Virus record (IMG/VR): IMGVR_UViG_3300042469_000933
Location: 1-64,000 of that record
Reading direction: 5' to 3' (one strand)
Source: a virus
Length of the DNA: 64,000 bases
In this document: piece by piece, positions 50,552 through 59,922 of the stretch
Layout of the letters: the number at the start of each line of letters is the position of its first letter
Numbering within the stretch: the first letter of the stretch is position 1
The notes under the pieces: model-generated
Seen by the model: the letters and a program-made list of their open reading frames with translations, nothing else
What the model was told of the DNA's origin: nothing
Database searches by the model: none
Program-made: the position numbers and the translations under genes

Positions 50552-52003
50552 TTACTGACGGGACTTGATGAGCTGTGCGAAGCCCATCGGGTTGCGCATG
50601 ATCACGCCGCTCTCGCTGAGGATGTGGACCTGCTTGCCGTCAACAGGCGAGCTGGCCATCATCATCTTGCCTCCGCTGCCTTCGCCAGCGCCCACAACAG
50701 GACCGTCGCCGGTCATGCCGTTGATGACGCGCTGGACGAAACGACGATCGGTATCGCCATTGCCCAGGGTCAGCAGTTGCACGTTGGGGTTTCCGCCCAC
50801 CGTGTTGCCGAGGTTCACGAAGAACGCGCGCTCGCTCATGTAGTTGTTGCCGTACGAGTCACGGTCCGATGGACGGAACGGAGCATCGAAGGCAGGACAA
50901 CGCATGAAGTGCAGGCGGACGTTGCCCAGCGTGTAGTAGCTGAACGAGGTCTTGATGCCCATGCCGTCAGCGGTCTGCTCGACCAGGGGAACGGGGTTCT
51001 CCTTCAGCACGTCACGCAGGAGGCGCTGCAGGTTGTTGTAGAAGCGCTGACCGCCGCATACGGCCACTTCCAACATGCCGTCAGAGGTCTGCTGCAACTG
51101 CATCTGCTCCAGCACGTTCTCGATCTGACGGATCGTGAGCGTATTGTAGTGGAAGCGCAGGGACGAATCGCCCTGTGCGATGATACCGTTGCCCATGATC
51201 AGGTCACGGCCGTCATCGTCCTGCACATACACGCGATCGTTCGCGTCCACGGTAGCGCGTCCGAACAGCAACTGGTGCTCCAGTGCCATGGCCCAACGCT
51301 CGTACATGTCCAGGTTTTGCTGGTACTCCCAGGTACGAACACCGTTGTGCTCCAACCACACTTTCGTCGCGGCAGCGGAACCGGAGATCGTGTGCTTCAT
51401 GCGCTGAATACCGATGAACTCGGTGTGCCACTCATGGTAGGTGCTCTTTTCTCCGGCGTCCTCCGACAGTTCGGGGAACATGGTGTGACCGAAGCCGATC
51501 TCCTTACCAGCTGCGATAATCGCAGGGTTGCAGTACGCGTTCTCCCGGTTGTGCACCAGCTTCACGCGGTAGGTCCATGCACCGGAGCCGGCCTGGGTCT
51601 TGCCCAGCACATGCAACAGCGTCTGACGATCCACCAGTTCCAAGTTGTCGTTCTTGGAGAAGTAGTTCGTGTTCAGCGTAACGGTGAACTCAGCACCATT
51701 GAGACCCGGGGTCGAACCGCCCGTGTTGCTCAAGATGATGCCTTTGCGGATGGGGTAGCCCTTGAGGGGCCACATCACCTTCCGGTTGCCGACCACGCGG
51801 AAGTTCTCCGTGTCCATGCCCGCGTACAGGCCCTGGCTGGTGAGTCCGCGCCGTCCGAGGAAGGAGCTGAAGGTTGAATAGCTGCTCTCATACAGCGAGA
51901 GCACGTTGGTCATGATCTCCGGCTTGCTCAGAGCAGCGCGGAGCAGCATGTTGGTAGTTGTGGTCTTATCCGCGTCGTGCGTGACCGTTCCGAGAATTCG
52001 CAT
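50552..52003 (-). CDS. Major capsid protein, HK97 fold, crAss-like
   Basis: A 483-residue protein with the crAss-like capsid pattern. It has a helical N-terminus (LLRAALSKPEIMTNVLSLYE), then SSFLGRRGLTSQGLYAG, a long central region with a W...E (HNGVRTWEYQQNLDMYERWA) helix, GMGIKTSFSYYTLGNVRLH, and the C-terminal KQVHILSESGVIMRNPMGFA. That end resembles the SESG.I..NP..FG end of this family. A preceding scaffold-like gene and the portal upstream complete the head module. It would form the icosahedral shell. Confidence 0.85.
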   Translation of the reverse strand: MRILGTVTHDADKTTTTNMLLRAALSKPEIMTNVLSLYESSYSTFSSFLGRRGLTSQGLYAGMDTENFRVVGNRKVMWPLKGYPIRKGIILSNTGGSTPGLNGAEFTVTLNTNYFSKNDNLELVDRQTLLHVLGKTQAGSGAWTYRVKLVHNRENAYCNPAIIAAGKEIGFGHTMFPELSEDAGEKSTYHEWHTEFIGIQRMKHTISGSAAATKVWLEHNGVRTWEYQQNLDMYERWAMALEHQLLFGRATVDANDRVYVQDDDGRDLIMGNGIIAQGDSSLRFHYNTLTIRQIENVLEQMQLQQTSDGMLEVAVCGGQRFYNNLQRLLRDVLKENPVPLVEQTADGMGIKTSFSYYTLGNVRLHFMRCPAFDAPFRPSDRDSYGNNYMSERAFFVNLGNTVGGNPNVQLLTLGNGDTDRRFVQRVINGMTGDGPVVGAGEGSGGKMMMASSPVDGKQVHILSESGVIMRNPMGFAQLIKSRQ

Positions 52004-52036
52004 ACTGGGTTGAAATTGGTTGCGTTAAGGACCTGC

Positions 52037-53059
52037 TCAGCTTTTGAGCGTGGCTGGGGCACCGAGACGGTTGAGGTCAATGCCACCTTCTTTGGCGCCA
52101 CCGGCGCTCTCTGTTGGAGGGGCTTTGTCCAGGAGTTCAGCGAACATCCGGACAACACCATCCTTTTGGTCCTTAAGAACCTTGCCGAAGTGACCTTGCT
52201 CTGCAAACTCCAACAGAAGGGCCATCCTCGCATATCCGTCGTTCTTCTGAAGACGGGCTTCGGTGATGGAGATCCCTGTTTTGGGGTCAGGCGTGAGTAG
52301 TGCTTCGACTCGTGCGGCAATCTTCTCTGCCGTCATTTCGTTTCCCAGCGGCAACCCGTAGAGGTTACCTTCTTTAGCCAGGTCTGTAACGCTTGTCTTC
52401 ACGGCTGCTTTGAACGCCTTAACGACTTCAGGGTCGTTGGGGTTGTAAGCAGCTTCTTGTTGTTGGGGAACGTAGGCTTTGAGTGCATCTGCGTTCTTTT
52501 GCTTTTCTGCACGGAGACCGTCGCGAATCTCCTCGGCCATCAAAGGTAGATCTGCTTTCTTTCCCTCGACAACGGCCTTCACTTTTTCAGCATCCCATCC
52601 GGTCGGACGGGCATCGCTCTTCCCGTACTTCCGTGTGAGCGCTTCGGTGACCAAACTCTCGTCATCCAAGTTGATGAGACGATCGGGTTCGGTACGCTCC
52701 TGGTAATACTGCTCCAGCGTCATGCCGGAATCCAGTGCAGCTTGCATCATCGCTGCTTCAGGATGAAGGGCCACAGGCCTCTGCTTTACAGCAGCGACCT
52801 TTCCTACAATGGCGTCCACATCATCTGCGTCACCGATCTCGAAACCCTGTTCTTTCAGCTTGGTCAGCAGGCCAGCCTTGAAATCGGTCGCATCTACAAC
52901 AGGAGCCTTGTCTTCGACCACCGGAGCAGGAGTGTCCTGCTTCACGATGGGCTGGCTGCGCTGACTTGGTGCAGCCTCTCCGGGCGCACCCTGCAATTTG
53001 GCTGGACCCGAAAGGGCGTCCAGGTCAATTGCGTCCAATGGGCTTGCTACCTGCGTCAT
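52037..53059 (-). CDS. Scaffold-like head assembly protein
   Basis: A 340-residue, charged protein immediately before the capsid gene. The N-terminal 60 residues are Ala/Pro/Gln-rich and disordered-looking. The central and C-terminal parts are helical (DFKAGLLTKLKEQGFEIGDA, EEIRDGLRAEKQKNADALKA, MLDKAPP-type tail). Location and composition are those of phage scaffolding proteins. No protease motif is seen, so it is not a fused scaffold-protease. It overlaps the preceding gene by 4 bases (ATGA). Confidence 0.7.
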   Translation of the reverse strand: MTQVASPLDAIDLDALSGPAKLQGAPGEAAPSQRSQPIVKQDTPAPVVEDKAPVVDATDFKAGLLTKLKEQGFEIGDADDVDAIVGKVAAVKQRPVALHPEAAMMQAALDSGMTLEQYYQERTEPDRLINLDDESLVTEALTRKYGKSDARPTGWDAEKVKAVVEGKKADLPLMAEEIRDGLRAEKQKNADALKAYVPQQQEAAYNPNDPEVVKAFKAAVKTSVTDLAKEGNLYGLPLGNEMTAEKIAARVEALLTPDPKTGISITEARLQKNDGYARMALLLEFAEQGHFGKVLKDQKDGVVRMFAELLDKAPPTESAGGAKEGGIDLNRLGAPATLKS

Positions 53060-53442
53060 GCCCAGTAAGCGTGATCGGCAGAGTAACAGCCGCGGGTGAG
53101 GTTCTCAGCGGCCCAGCGAGGTTGTTGCGCGAACAGCCTGCACGCCACCTTGTCGGTGAGGTTGTCGGCCGTGATGATCTCACCATTGTACTCGGTGGTC
53201 ATCGCCGGGTCCTTGAACTGGTAGCCGTTCTTCAGGCCACCGTCCGCCACCTGTGGGTGACGAAGTTCGTTCTTCAGGTTATTGGCTAGGCCTTGCGAAA
53301 CCACTGTTTCACTGGCCACAGGATTGGCGATCGGCTCTTTCACTTCGCTGGCCACCACCACGTCGCCGGGTACGCCCGCGACATTTCCAAAGAGGTCCTT
53401 TCCGGCCTCCAGGTCTTTTTGCACTTGCTCTCGATTCTCCAT
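53056..53442 (-). CDS. Small head-module protein of unknown function
   Basis: A 128-residue protein between portal and scaffold. It has an acidic helical start (MENREQVQKDLEAGKDLFGN), a valine-rich spacer, and a C-terminal part (NGEIITADNLTDKVACRLFA, then PRWAAENLTRGCYS). The C-terminal helix-and-aromatic block recurs in small proteins encoded next to crAss-like portals as far as I recall, but I cannot assign a function. Confidence 0.62.
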   Translation of the reverse strand: MENREQVQKDLEAGKDLFGNVAGVPGDVVVASEVKEPIANPVASETVVSQGLANNLKNELRHPQVADGGLKNGYQFKDPAMTTEYNGEIITADNLTDKVACRLFAQQPRWAAENLTRGCYSADHAYWA

Positions 53443-53459
53443 CTGAATTGGGTTATTGG

Positions 53460-55883
53460 TTAACGATCACTTGGTTCGTTCTTCGGACGCCCCGAAGATA
53501 AAGGCTTTCCACTACCGCCTTTTATGGCGACCTCCAGTGCTCGAATGCGAGCATCCAGGTCAGTGCCTCGCGCTTGTTCCTGCAGGAATGCCATTTCCAC
53601 TTGTGCATTCTGACTGGCCACCTGAAGCTTGGTCTGGTTCTGACTATCAGCAATGCTCGTCTTCACGCCGGCTTCCTGCTGAATGCGCTGCTGCTCCAAT
53701 TGCAGTTCAGCCTGCTTGATCTGACCCATCAGCGCCTCACCGTCCGTGAGCTGCTTCTTGAACATTAGGTCGATGTCGCTTTGCATTTTCAGCTTCTCCT
53801 GCTCACCACGTTGCTGCTGCTCCATGTTCTGCTGCTGCAGGGTGTTCATCACCTCTTCGTAGTAGCTCACTTTGTCCTGCAGCTCATCCAGGTTCTTGGC
53901 TCGGAACGCATCCACAAGCTGGCTCATGGTCACGGTGCCTCCGGTAAATCCGGCGCCCATCAACTGAGTGATGCGGTCCATGTCCGCCTGTGTCTTGTCT
54001 TCGTCGTCGAAGAAGCATTCGAACTTGGCGCCCTTTAATTCTTCCTTGGACAGCTTGAAGATGACCTGACGGCGGTCCCCGGCGATGTACTGGCCGCGCT
54101 TGCCTTCCGCCCACACGTGCGGGATGATGCTCAGCACACGGTCCACGACACGCGAGACAATGCGCTGGTGCTTGTTGAACAGAACTTTGGTTGTGAGGTT
54201 GGATTGGACGATCGCTTGCTTCTGCGTACCCACCTGATCGTTCCCGGATACTTCACCAAGGCGTTGCGGAGGGATTCCGATGACCCGGCCGGCGAGACGC
54301 TCAAGGCTTTCGAGGATGAACGCGAGCTGCTGGATGCTTTGACCGAACGAAAGGTCGTAGGTCATCCACTGGTTGTAGTTGGATGGACGACCCGTGCCGC
54401 CTGGCTGCGTGGGGTCGATCCAGCCGAGACCCATCTTGAACTGGTACATCCATTCCTCCATGGACATATCCTTCGGTTTCTGAGTCTTGTCCATGATGAC
54501 CCCCTTGATACCGCCCAGGGCGATCAGGAGCTCCATTTGGTAGTAGACCAGGTTGTAGAGAATCTGTACGTCCTTCACTGCCCAGACGCGGCTGTATGGC
54601 CTACGATCAAGGCCGTTGTAGTTGAAACCCACATAGCGACCGTATGCGCGACCGATGCGGTCAATGTCGCGGAACTGGAACGGAAGCTTTCCGCAGCGAA
54701 CGAAGATGTCCGAGCTGATACGGATACCGCCCCACCATTCCGTGGCGTAACGGCGCTGATACTTCTTCTCCGGGTCGTGCGCTTCCTCGTCGCGAACAAG
54801 GCGCATTTCATCATCCTCCTGCACGAACTTGATCTCCTTCACGGACTTCCATTCGCAGACCGAGACTTCAACCAGGTCGGTGCCGTAGATCGCGGAGCCG
54901 GAGTACACGTCTGGACTGCAAGCGTCTCCGGAGCCAGTGGCGTTGGAGTTGTACCAGCCGTAACTGGCCATACCGTTGCCAAAGGAGTACGTGGCGTTGT
55001 AGCGCGTCTCCATCATGGAACGCTCTTCCTCTCCCATCATGTGGCCATACTCGTCCATGATCTGAGCAGGGGTCATCCAGCGCTTCTCCACAATGCCTGG
55101 ACACTCGTCCGTGTAAAATGCATCGTTGCTGGAGAGGTAGTAGAAGTTCAGCGGGTTCACCTTCCGGATGGAAGGGTCTTTGCCGAGGTACACGTCCTCA
55201 ATGCAATAGACCTCTTGGTCCACCACCATGAGGTCTTGAAAGCCTTCGTCGAAAATGTCCTTCCACCGGTACTTCCGGATCAGGTACTCCAGACCATCGG
55301 TCATAGCCACTTCCTTCCGAGTCTTTCCGCGCATCCGATACTCGCGCTCCAGGATCGATACCTGTTGATTGATTAGGCTCTCTCCGCGACTGACCTCTTG
55401 CTGAACCTTGGCCAGTTCCATTTCGGCCATCCGGTACTGTCCGGGATTTGCCTGAGCTTGCTGTTTCTGCTCTTCCAGGCTCAGCTTCAGCATGTACACC
55501 CGCTCCTGCGCATCGTTGGTAGCGCTCATCACGGAGTCCACGATTTTCCTGGCCACGTTGTCCGTCTTGTCCTGCAGGGAATCGGAATCCGTGGAGTAGA
55601 CCCGTGGCTCCAGCGGTCGGCTTTCCTGCGTGGACTTCAGCAGGTCGAAAAAGGGCCGGATGATGGGCATGAACCTGACCCTTGCCGGCATCTTGTGCTG
55701 GTCAGTTCCGGTGAGGTAATCGAAATCGGACTCGTCCTGTGAGCCGTAGTAAAGCTTGTAGCACAGGGCGTCTTTTGAATGAGCATCGCCCGATGAGCCC
55801 ACCATTCGGCAGAGCCGGTTCACGTTGTTCTTGCACCATTCGAGAGTTTTCCCGTCAGGTGGCAGTAGCTGTGTTGGTAGCAT
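53460..55883 (-). CDS. Portal protein, crAss-like
   Basis: An 807-residue portal. The N-terminus (HKMPARVRFMPIIRPFFDLL near residue 62) and the CEWKSVKEIKFV, FVRCGKLPFQFRDI, GRYVGFNYNGLDRRPYSRVW and RVIGIPPQRLGEVSGNDQVG segments give the clip and wing pattern typical of portals (I.PQ..GE..g....t is widespread). A Gln/Glu-rich coiled C-terminus (residues 680-780) forms the crown or barrel. It lies 17 bases after TerL. It would form the dodecameric DNA entry ring. Confidence 0.85.
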   Translation of the reverse strand: MLPTQLLPPDGKTLEWCKNNVNRLCRMVGSSGDAHSKDALCYKLYYGSQDESDFDYLTGTDQHKMPARVRFMPIIRPFFDLLKSTQESRPLEPRVYSTDSDSLQDKTDNVARKIVDSVMSATNDAQERVYMLKLSLEEQKQQAQANPGQYRMAEMELAKVQQEVSRGESLINQQVSILEREYRMRGKTRKEVAMTDGLEYLIRKYRWKDIFDEGFQDLMVVDQEVYCIEDVYLGKDPSIRKVNPLNFYYLSSNDAFYTDECPGIVEKRWMTPAQIMDEYGHMMGEEERSMMETRYNATYSFGNGMASYGWYNSNATGSGDACSPDVYSGSAIYGTDLVEVSVCEWKSVKEIKFVQEDDEMRLVRDEEAHDPEKKYQRRYATEWWGGIRISSDIFVRCGKLPFQFRDIDRIGRAYGRYVGFNYNGLDRRPYSRVWAVKDVQILYNLVYYQMELLIALGGIKGVIMDKTQKPKDMSMEEWMYQFKMGLGWIDPTQPGGTGRPSNYNQWMTYDLSFGQSIQQLAFILESLERLAGRVIGIPPQRLGEVSGNDQVGTQKQAIVQSNLTTKVLFNKHQRIVSRVVDRVLSIIPHVWAEGKRGQYIAGDRRQVIFKLSKEELKGAKFECFFDDEDKTQADMDRITQLMGAGFTGGTVTMSQLVDAFRAKNLDELQDKVSYYEEVMNTLQQQNMEQQQRGEQEKLKMQSDIDLMFKKQLTDGEALMGQIKQAELQLEQQRIQQEAGVKTSIADSQNQTKLQVASQNAQVEMAFLQEQARGTDLDARIRALEVAIKGGSGKPLSSGRPKNEPSDR

Positions 55884-55900
55884 GGGTTCGTAGCTGTGAG

Positions 55901-57787
55901 CTACAAACGTACCATTTTACCGTTCTTCACTGCGTAACGACGCAGCGTGAAGGGTTCCTCCTGGACCACTTCCCTCACGTTGCTGATGACATCGTTCTTG
56001 GCTAGAATGCACAGCATGTAGGAGATCGTTTCGTCGCAGTTCACGTCCGAACGATACTTGATCAGCTTGTCCACCAGTTCTATGTCAAGAAGGCGCTCTG
56101 CACCGCCGTTCTTCAGGTCGTCAGCGGTCATCTGCTCCCAGACATACTTCGTGTTCGGGTCGATACCATCGCGGTTCTGCACATTGCTGCTGGCCATATT
56201 GGCGTAAGCAATGCGCGGACGGCTTTTGATAATGCCTCCGAACCCGTGCGTCCGAAGCCAGTCGAAGATGAGGATGTTCGAATACTCGATCATGGCCCCG
56301 GCGTAACCGTAGAGCACACACATCTTCGCCACGTTCTCGTAGAACTCCTTAGACGTTTCCGGGCGTTGGATCAGTTTGCAGACCGGAGTGTTGTCAATGG
56401 GATCGCTGACCTGGTTGAACATCTTGTACACCGTGCACGCTCCGAAGGATGCGCGCTCCGGGTCAGCGGCTGTGTCTTTGTCGTAGGAGTCCACACCAGC
56501 CAAGTACAAGCCAATGGGCACTTTCCCGTTCGGCTCTTTGAAGGGTGGCTCAGCCATCCGGAACGGACCATTTAGCTCGTCGTCCACCCACTCAGCGCCC
56601 AGCACGTTGCCATGGCTGTCCTTTACCCAGTCAATGCGCACGGAGCGAATGCGGTCCCGGTGCTCTGCGTACTTCAGCAGCTCTGAACGGCGCTTCAGCA
56701 ACAGGCCGACCGGGAACACATTGCCGTTGGGCACCATCAACGCTTCCTCCGGGGTCAGAGGGAACTGCGTGATCTCCTTCAGCAAGTTCTCCTTGTCGTT
56801 CTCCAGCTTGGCCCGACGCTCCAGCAATACCTCACGGGCCTTTTCGCGATGACTGTTCCCTTCATCATCCGTGACCTTGGTGAAGTAATCGCCTGGCACG
56901 AAGTAGGCAATACGGTTCAGCTTGCGCGTAGGCGCATCATCCAGTATCTGATCTTCAAATGTATTCTCGTAGGACATGAACCCGTAACGCTCCGGATTGT
57001 AGAACATCTGGCCCACCTCGTCAATAGACGTGTTGCTCTCACCACCCGTACCGATCAACAGGGACAAGCCGGTCTTCTTTCCCATTTCCTCCATGGCCGG
57101 ATCCAGGTAGGCCTTGACCGCTTTGATGTCCTTGAACTTTCCAACTTCTTCGTACAACGCAAGCGAAGGCGAAAGACCGACCAAAGCCTGCTCACTGGAT
57201 GCGGTCCGGCGCTCGATCGTGGACAGCATGCCCATGATGTGCTCGATGCCGTTCTCATCGGTCTCTTTGTAGGACGCACGGAAGAAGTCATTGCTGTCCG
57301 GAGAGCGGTTCTTGTAGAACTCCGTACCGGCCGCATAATCCAGCCCAGCCTCTACGAAGCGCATGGTGTTCACGCTGTACTTCTCTTCCCCTGAAGTGAC
57401 CAGACTATTGCTGTCCGGAACGAAAGAGAACTCATAGCCAACGACCTGGCTGCTCTTATAGGAGAAACCAGCCTGACGACGCTTCAGGACCAGCATGTCC
57501 TTGCCTTCTTTGAAGCATCGCTCCAACTCCCAGTAGAACTCAAAGTCCATGTCCAGAAACCGCGGCGCCGTGATGCGCTTACCCTTGCCCTTTACGTTGG
57601 CCCTGATAGGCCAGAAGTTCAGATAGTGGTAGTGCCGTCCGGTGATTTTTACGCCACCAACTTCGTAGCCGTTCAGGCAACGGTCGTTCTGAGTATCCCA
57701 GTATTCATGCCACTCATAGGAGTTCTTTGGGGCCTGCGTAAGCCCCTCCATGATAACCGGCGAGAAGTACCGGGTGTTAACGAACAT
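55901..57787 (-). CDS. Terminase large subunit (TerL)
   Basis: A 628-residue packaging ATPase-nuclease. Walker A-like KRRQAGFSYKSS is at residues 102-113 and Walker B SLALYEEVG at about 208-216. The coupling motif is IGTGGES near 247. The RNase H-like nuclease starts with LAGVDSYD near 430 (first catalytic Asp) and has further acidic residues toward the C-terminus (VDKLIKYRSDVNCDETISYM). The order TerL, portal, head genes is canonical. It overlaps the upstream gene by 11 bases. Confidence 0.92.
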   Translation of the reverse strand: MFVNTRYFSPVIMEGLTQAPKNSYEWHEYWDTQNDRCLNGYEVGGVKITGRHYHYLNFWPIRANVKGKGKRITAPRFLDMDFEFYWELERCFKEGKDMLVLKRRQAGFSYKSSQVVGYEFSFVPDSNSLVTSGEEKYSVNTMRFVEAGLDYAAGTEFYKNRSPDSNDFFRASYKETDENGIEHIMGMLSTIERRTASSEQALVGLSPSLALYEEVGKFKDIKAVKAYLDPAMEEMGKKTGLSLLIGTGGESNTSIDEVGQMFYNPERYGFMSYENTFEDQILDDAPTRKLNRIAYFVPGDYFTKVTDDEGNSHREKAREVLLERRAKLENDKENLLKEITQFPLTPEEALMVPNGNVFPVGLLLKRRSELLKYAEHRDRIRSVRIDWVKDSHGNVLGAEWVDDELNGPFRMAEPPFKEPNGKVPIGLYLAGVDSYDKDTAADPERASFGACTVYKMFNQVSDPIDNTPVCKLIQRPETSKEFYENVAKMCVLYGYAGAMIEYSNILIFDWLRTHGFGGIIKSRPRIAYANMASSNVQNRDGIDPNTKYVWEQMTADDLKNGGAERLLDIELVDKLIKYRSDVNCDETISYMLCILAKNDVISNVREVVQEEPFTLRRYAVKNGKMVRL

Positions 57788-58181
57788 AGCTGGCCTTGAG
57801 CTTGTCGAGATCCAGATCGAATTCCTTGGTCAGCACGGTCAGTGCTTTGGAGAAGGTCACCGCGACTTCATCCCCGGCGAGCAGTTTGACGTGCCGGATG
57901 GTGCCAATAGCTGAGTGTGGCCAGAACACACCATCAATGCACCAGCCGCCTTCCACCTTGTGGCGGTCGCTGCCCAGGCCGGCCTTGATGCAGTCGAAAC
58001 ATGGTGCTGTGGGTAGCGGATCGACGGCAGCTTCAGCCGCCTTGGGAATGTAGACCGGAGCCGGAGGCAGTATTGCTGGAGGTCGTACCACCAGCTCTTT
58101 CCCCTTTTTGGTCTTTAGTTCCAACCCGCGCTCCCGAGCGATCTGCAATTGTCGCTCTTGTGACGGTCCTTTTGCTCTCAT
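57777..58181 (-). CDS. Possible small terminase subunit
   Basis: A 134-residue protein encoded immediately upstream of TerL (11-base overlap). The start is basic and helical (SQERQLQIARERGLELKTKK), followed by a Pro/Ala linker. The C-terminal half has CFDCIKAGLGSD, AVTFSKALTVLTKEFDLDLD and a helical end. The position suits a terminase small subunit, but no helix-turn-helix is obvious, so this is a positional guess. Confidence 0.5.
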   Translation of the reverse strand: MRAKGPSQERQLQIARERGLELKTKKGKELVVRPPAILPPAPVYIPKAAEAAVDPLPTAPCFDCIKAGLGSDRHKVEGGWCIDGVFWPHSAIGTIRHVKLLAGDEVAVTFSKALTVLTKEFDLDLDKLKASYVR

Positions 58182-58603
58182 AGTTGAATTGGACTTGTTG
58201 CCCTGCCCACAAAGAAACCACCTATTGCGTAAAGTACACGCTCGGTGATGCGCCAGACCTTCCCGGGCTTCTTCTCCAGCTTGGCGATGCGCTTCTCGTA
58301 CTTCTGAATCTTCTCGTCCAGCGTAGCAATCAACGCATCTTTTCGCAAGGCCTGCCGCTTCATGGTGGCAATGAGCGTATCGCGCTTGGTCACCTCTTCC
58401 TCGTACACAACGACCATGGTGGTGAGAACGCGCACCTGTCGTGCACTAGCTTGTCCGTAAAGGGCGCTGTCCGCTGCCTGCAGGGCTTCTGCCTTGGTCA
58501 AGCAGATCCAGCACTCCTTCGTTTGCTGCGCAAGCCCGTTACTTGGTATCAGGCACAACAGGGCGAGGATTACGCCACAGAATGATGTCTTTGACGCGCG
58601 CAT
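58178..58603 (-). CDS. Spanin-like coiled-coil protein
   Basis: A 141-residue protein with an N-terminal signal peptide (VILALLCLIPSNGLAQ), a coiled coil (about residues 60-115; KRQALRKDALIATLDEKIQK) and a hydrophobic C-terminus (VLYAIGGFFVGRAT). It overlaps the neighbouring small membrane gene by 65 bases, as Rz/Rz1 genes do. It lacks a clear lipobox, so whether it is an outer-membrane spanin part or a single-chain spanin is open. Confidence 0.55.
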   Translation of the reverse strand: MRASKTSFCGVILALLCLIPSNGLAQQTKECWICLTKAEALQAADSALYGQASARQVRVLTTMVVVYEEEVTKRDTLIATMKRQALRKDALIATLDEKIQKYEKRIAKLEKKPGKVWRITERVLYAIGGFFVGRATSPIQL

Positions 58604-58904
58604 GGTTGTTGGTGGTGTTGTAAACGCCGAGACGTTTCAGCTCTGCAATGTATAGGGAGTCCATGAACTTCAGTGTAGCCGTTGCCCTTTCCATCATTTC
58701 CTCAGAATCCCGAAGGTCTTCAGCCTGCGCCTCAATAAGCAGTGAGTCCATGGAAATCAACAGGCGAAGACTGTCCTCCGTCTTCGTGAGCTTGGTGATC
58801 TCAGCGTTGAAGCGCTCGTTCTCGCGCCGTTCGAAGAATAGTTTGTCACTCATGATGAACAGCGCAAGCACCGCAACGATGACCCAGGGTATCCAGTTCT
58901 TCAT
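58539..58904 (-). CDS. Inner-membrane spanin-like (Rz-like) protein
   Basis: A 121-residue protein with one N-terminal membrane helix (WIPWVIVAVLALFIMSDKLF). A long heptad-like periplasmic helix follows (NERFNAEITKLTKTEDSLRL and on to about residue 80). Its C-terminus is proline-containing (ILWRNPRPVVPD). This is the topology of an Rz-type i-spanin. It sits next to the exported peptidase and overlaps the following coiled-coil gene. Confidence 0.6.
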   Translation of the reverse strand: MKNWIPWVIVAVLALFIMSDKLFFERRENERFNAEITKLTKTEDSLRLLISMDSLLIEAQAEDLRDSEEMMERATATLKFMDSLYIAELKRLGVYNTTNNHARVKDIILWRNPRPVVPDTK

Positions 58905-58914
58905 GTCCTTCGTG

Positions 58915-59448
58915 TTACCACCAACGGCTGATCACGTAGATGCTGTCAATGCGCCGACGCTGCTTGTGAACCCCCGAACCGTCCCGTGAGCCCATGCCGT
59001 TCGTATTGCCCTCAATGGTGACCAGCCAGCGGCCTTCAATGGCCACGATGGTCCCTACGTGTCCAATGCGCTTGATCTTAGGATAGTACAGGCCAATCTG
59101 GTCACCGACATGGACCACGCTTTCAACCAGGTCTCCCCGGCGCCACACGACCTTGCTGCTGTGGAACCAGGTCGGGCTCCATGCGTAACGAGCGGGGTTC
59201 CCGGGCATGTAGATGCCAGCGGCCTTGTGAACAACTAGCGAGAACGCTCCGCACCACGGTTGTCCCGGCTTCTGGTCAGCAGCAGCAAGAATGGCTTCGA
59301 CCGCAGGACCGCGGTTGTTCCCACCCACCTCCCGGACCCCCAGAAAGTCAGACGCCCGATCTGCGACTTGCTGACCGGGCGTCTGAGTGAAAGCGGCGAT
59401 CGCTATGCAAGCGAAGAGAGCGAGAAGGCTACCATGAATACGGCCCAT
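58915..59448 (-). CDS. Exported CHAP/NlpC-type endolysin
   Basis: A 177-residue peptidoglycan peptidase. A signal peptide or signal-anchor occupies residues 1-20 (LLALFACIAIAAF). The catalytic cysteine is Cys66 in QPWCGAFS, the histidine is His130 in RIGHVGTI, and TIEGNTN (about 145-151) supplies the polar third residue. FLGVREVGGNNRG near 35 is typical of the family. Export through Sec would make it less dependent on a holin. It overlaps the holin-like gene by 46 bases. Confidence 0.82.
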   Translation of the reverse strand: MGRIHGSLLALFACIAIAAFTQTPGQQVADRASDFLGVREVGGNNRGPAVEAILAAADQKPGQPWCGAFSLVVHKAAGIYMPGNPARYAWSPTWFHSSKVVWRRGDLVESVVHVGDQIGLYYPKIKRIGHVGTIVAIEGRWLVTIEGNTNGMGSRDGSGVHKQRRRIDSIYVISRWW

Positions 59449-59717
59449 GTTTTCCAGGTGTATTGGTCGTCGTCGATATCACGCGTCGTGACGAAAGTAA
59501 GCAACAGGCTCAACCCGTTGAATACCGACACTTTCAGCAGCGCGTAAAACAAGAAGACCATGGACGAGGGGGCCATTGGAGACTCTTCGCCCATCACGTA
59601 TACCCAGAACAGCCAGAAGCCGGTGATCAGCACGATCGAAATGAGGATGGAAGCAAGCTCCCAACCCCACTTCTTCATGAACGGCTGTGGGTTCTGCTTA
59701 GAACCAGTGCTTGCCAT
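59403..59717 (-). CDS. Holin-like membrane protein
   Basis: A 104-residue protein with two strong membrane helices (ELASILISIVLITGFWLFWV, then SSMVFLFYALLKVSVFNGLS) and a third at the C-terminus (WAVFMVAFSLSSL). It is short, membrane-embedded and adjacent to the endolysin gene, which suggests a holin, although holins vary too much in sequence for proof. Confidence 0.6.
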   Translation of the reverse strand: MASTGSKQNPQPFMKKWGWELASILISIVLITGFWLFWVYVMGEESPMAPSSMVFLFYALLKVSVFNGLSLLLTFVTTRDIDDDQYTWKTWAVFMVAFSLSSLA

Positions 59718-59922
59718 CGAAGAAGGTGGTTGTTCCAGCGCGGAAGATGTGACCCATCGGAGCGAACATCGGCTGTGCCGGATCGCAGTTGCAGGGCTCA
59801 GAGCCAGTTGGGACGCAGCAGCTTCCTTCTTGACTGATGTTGGAAGAAGAGACTACGCGTTGACCGAACAGGCCGTCGCTTTGGTTGGTGAACAGTTGGG
59901 CTTTGTTTCCGAAGAAGCTCAT
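59698..59922 (-). CDS. Small cysteine-containing protein of unknown function
   Basis: A 74-residue protein with a compact cysteine set in the middle (GSCCVPTGSEPCNCDPAQ at about residues 33-50) and a beta-hairpin-like C-terminus (FRAGTTTFFDGKHWF). It overlaps both neighbours (20 and 4 bases). No family is recognised. The cysteines could bind metal or pair. Confidence 0.6.
   Translation of the reverse strand: MSFFGNKAQLFTNQSDGLFGQRVVSSSNISQEGSCCVPTGSEPCNCDPAQPMFAPMGHIFRAGTTTFFDGKHWF

Noticed and set aside
50516-51877. Open frame of 453 codons on the plus strand
   Set aside because: It is antisense to the major capsid gene and rich in His/Val/Arg, as expected from complementary codons.
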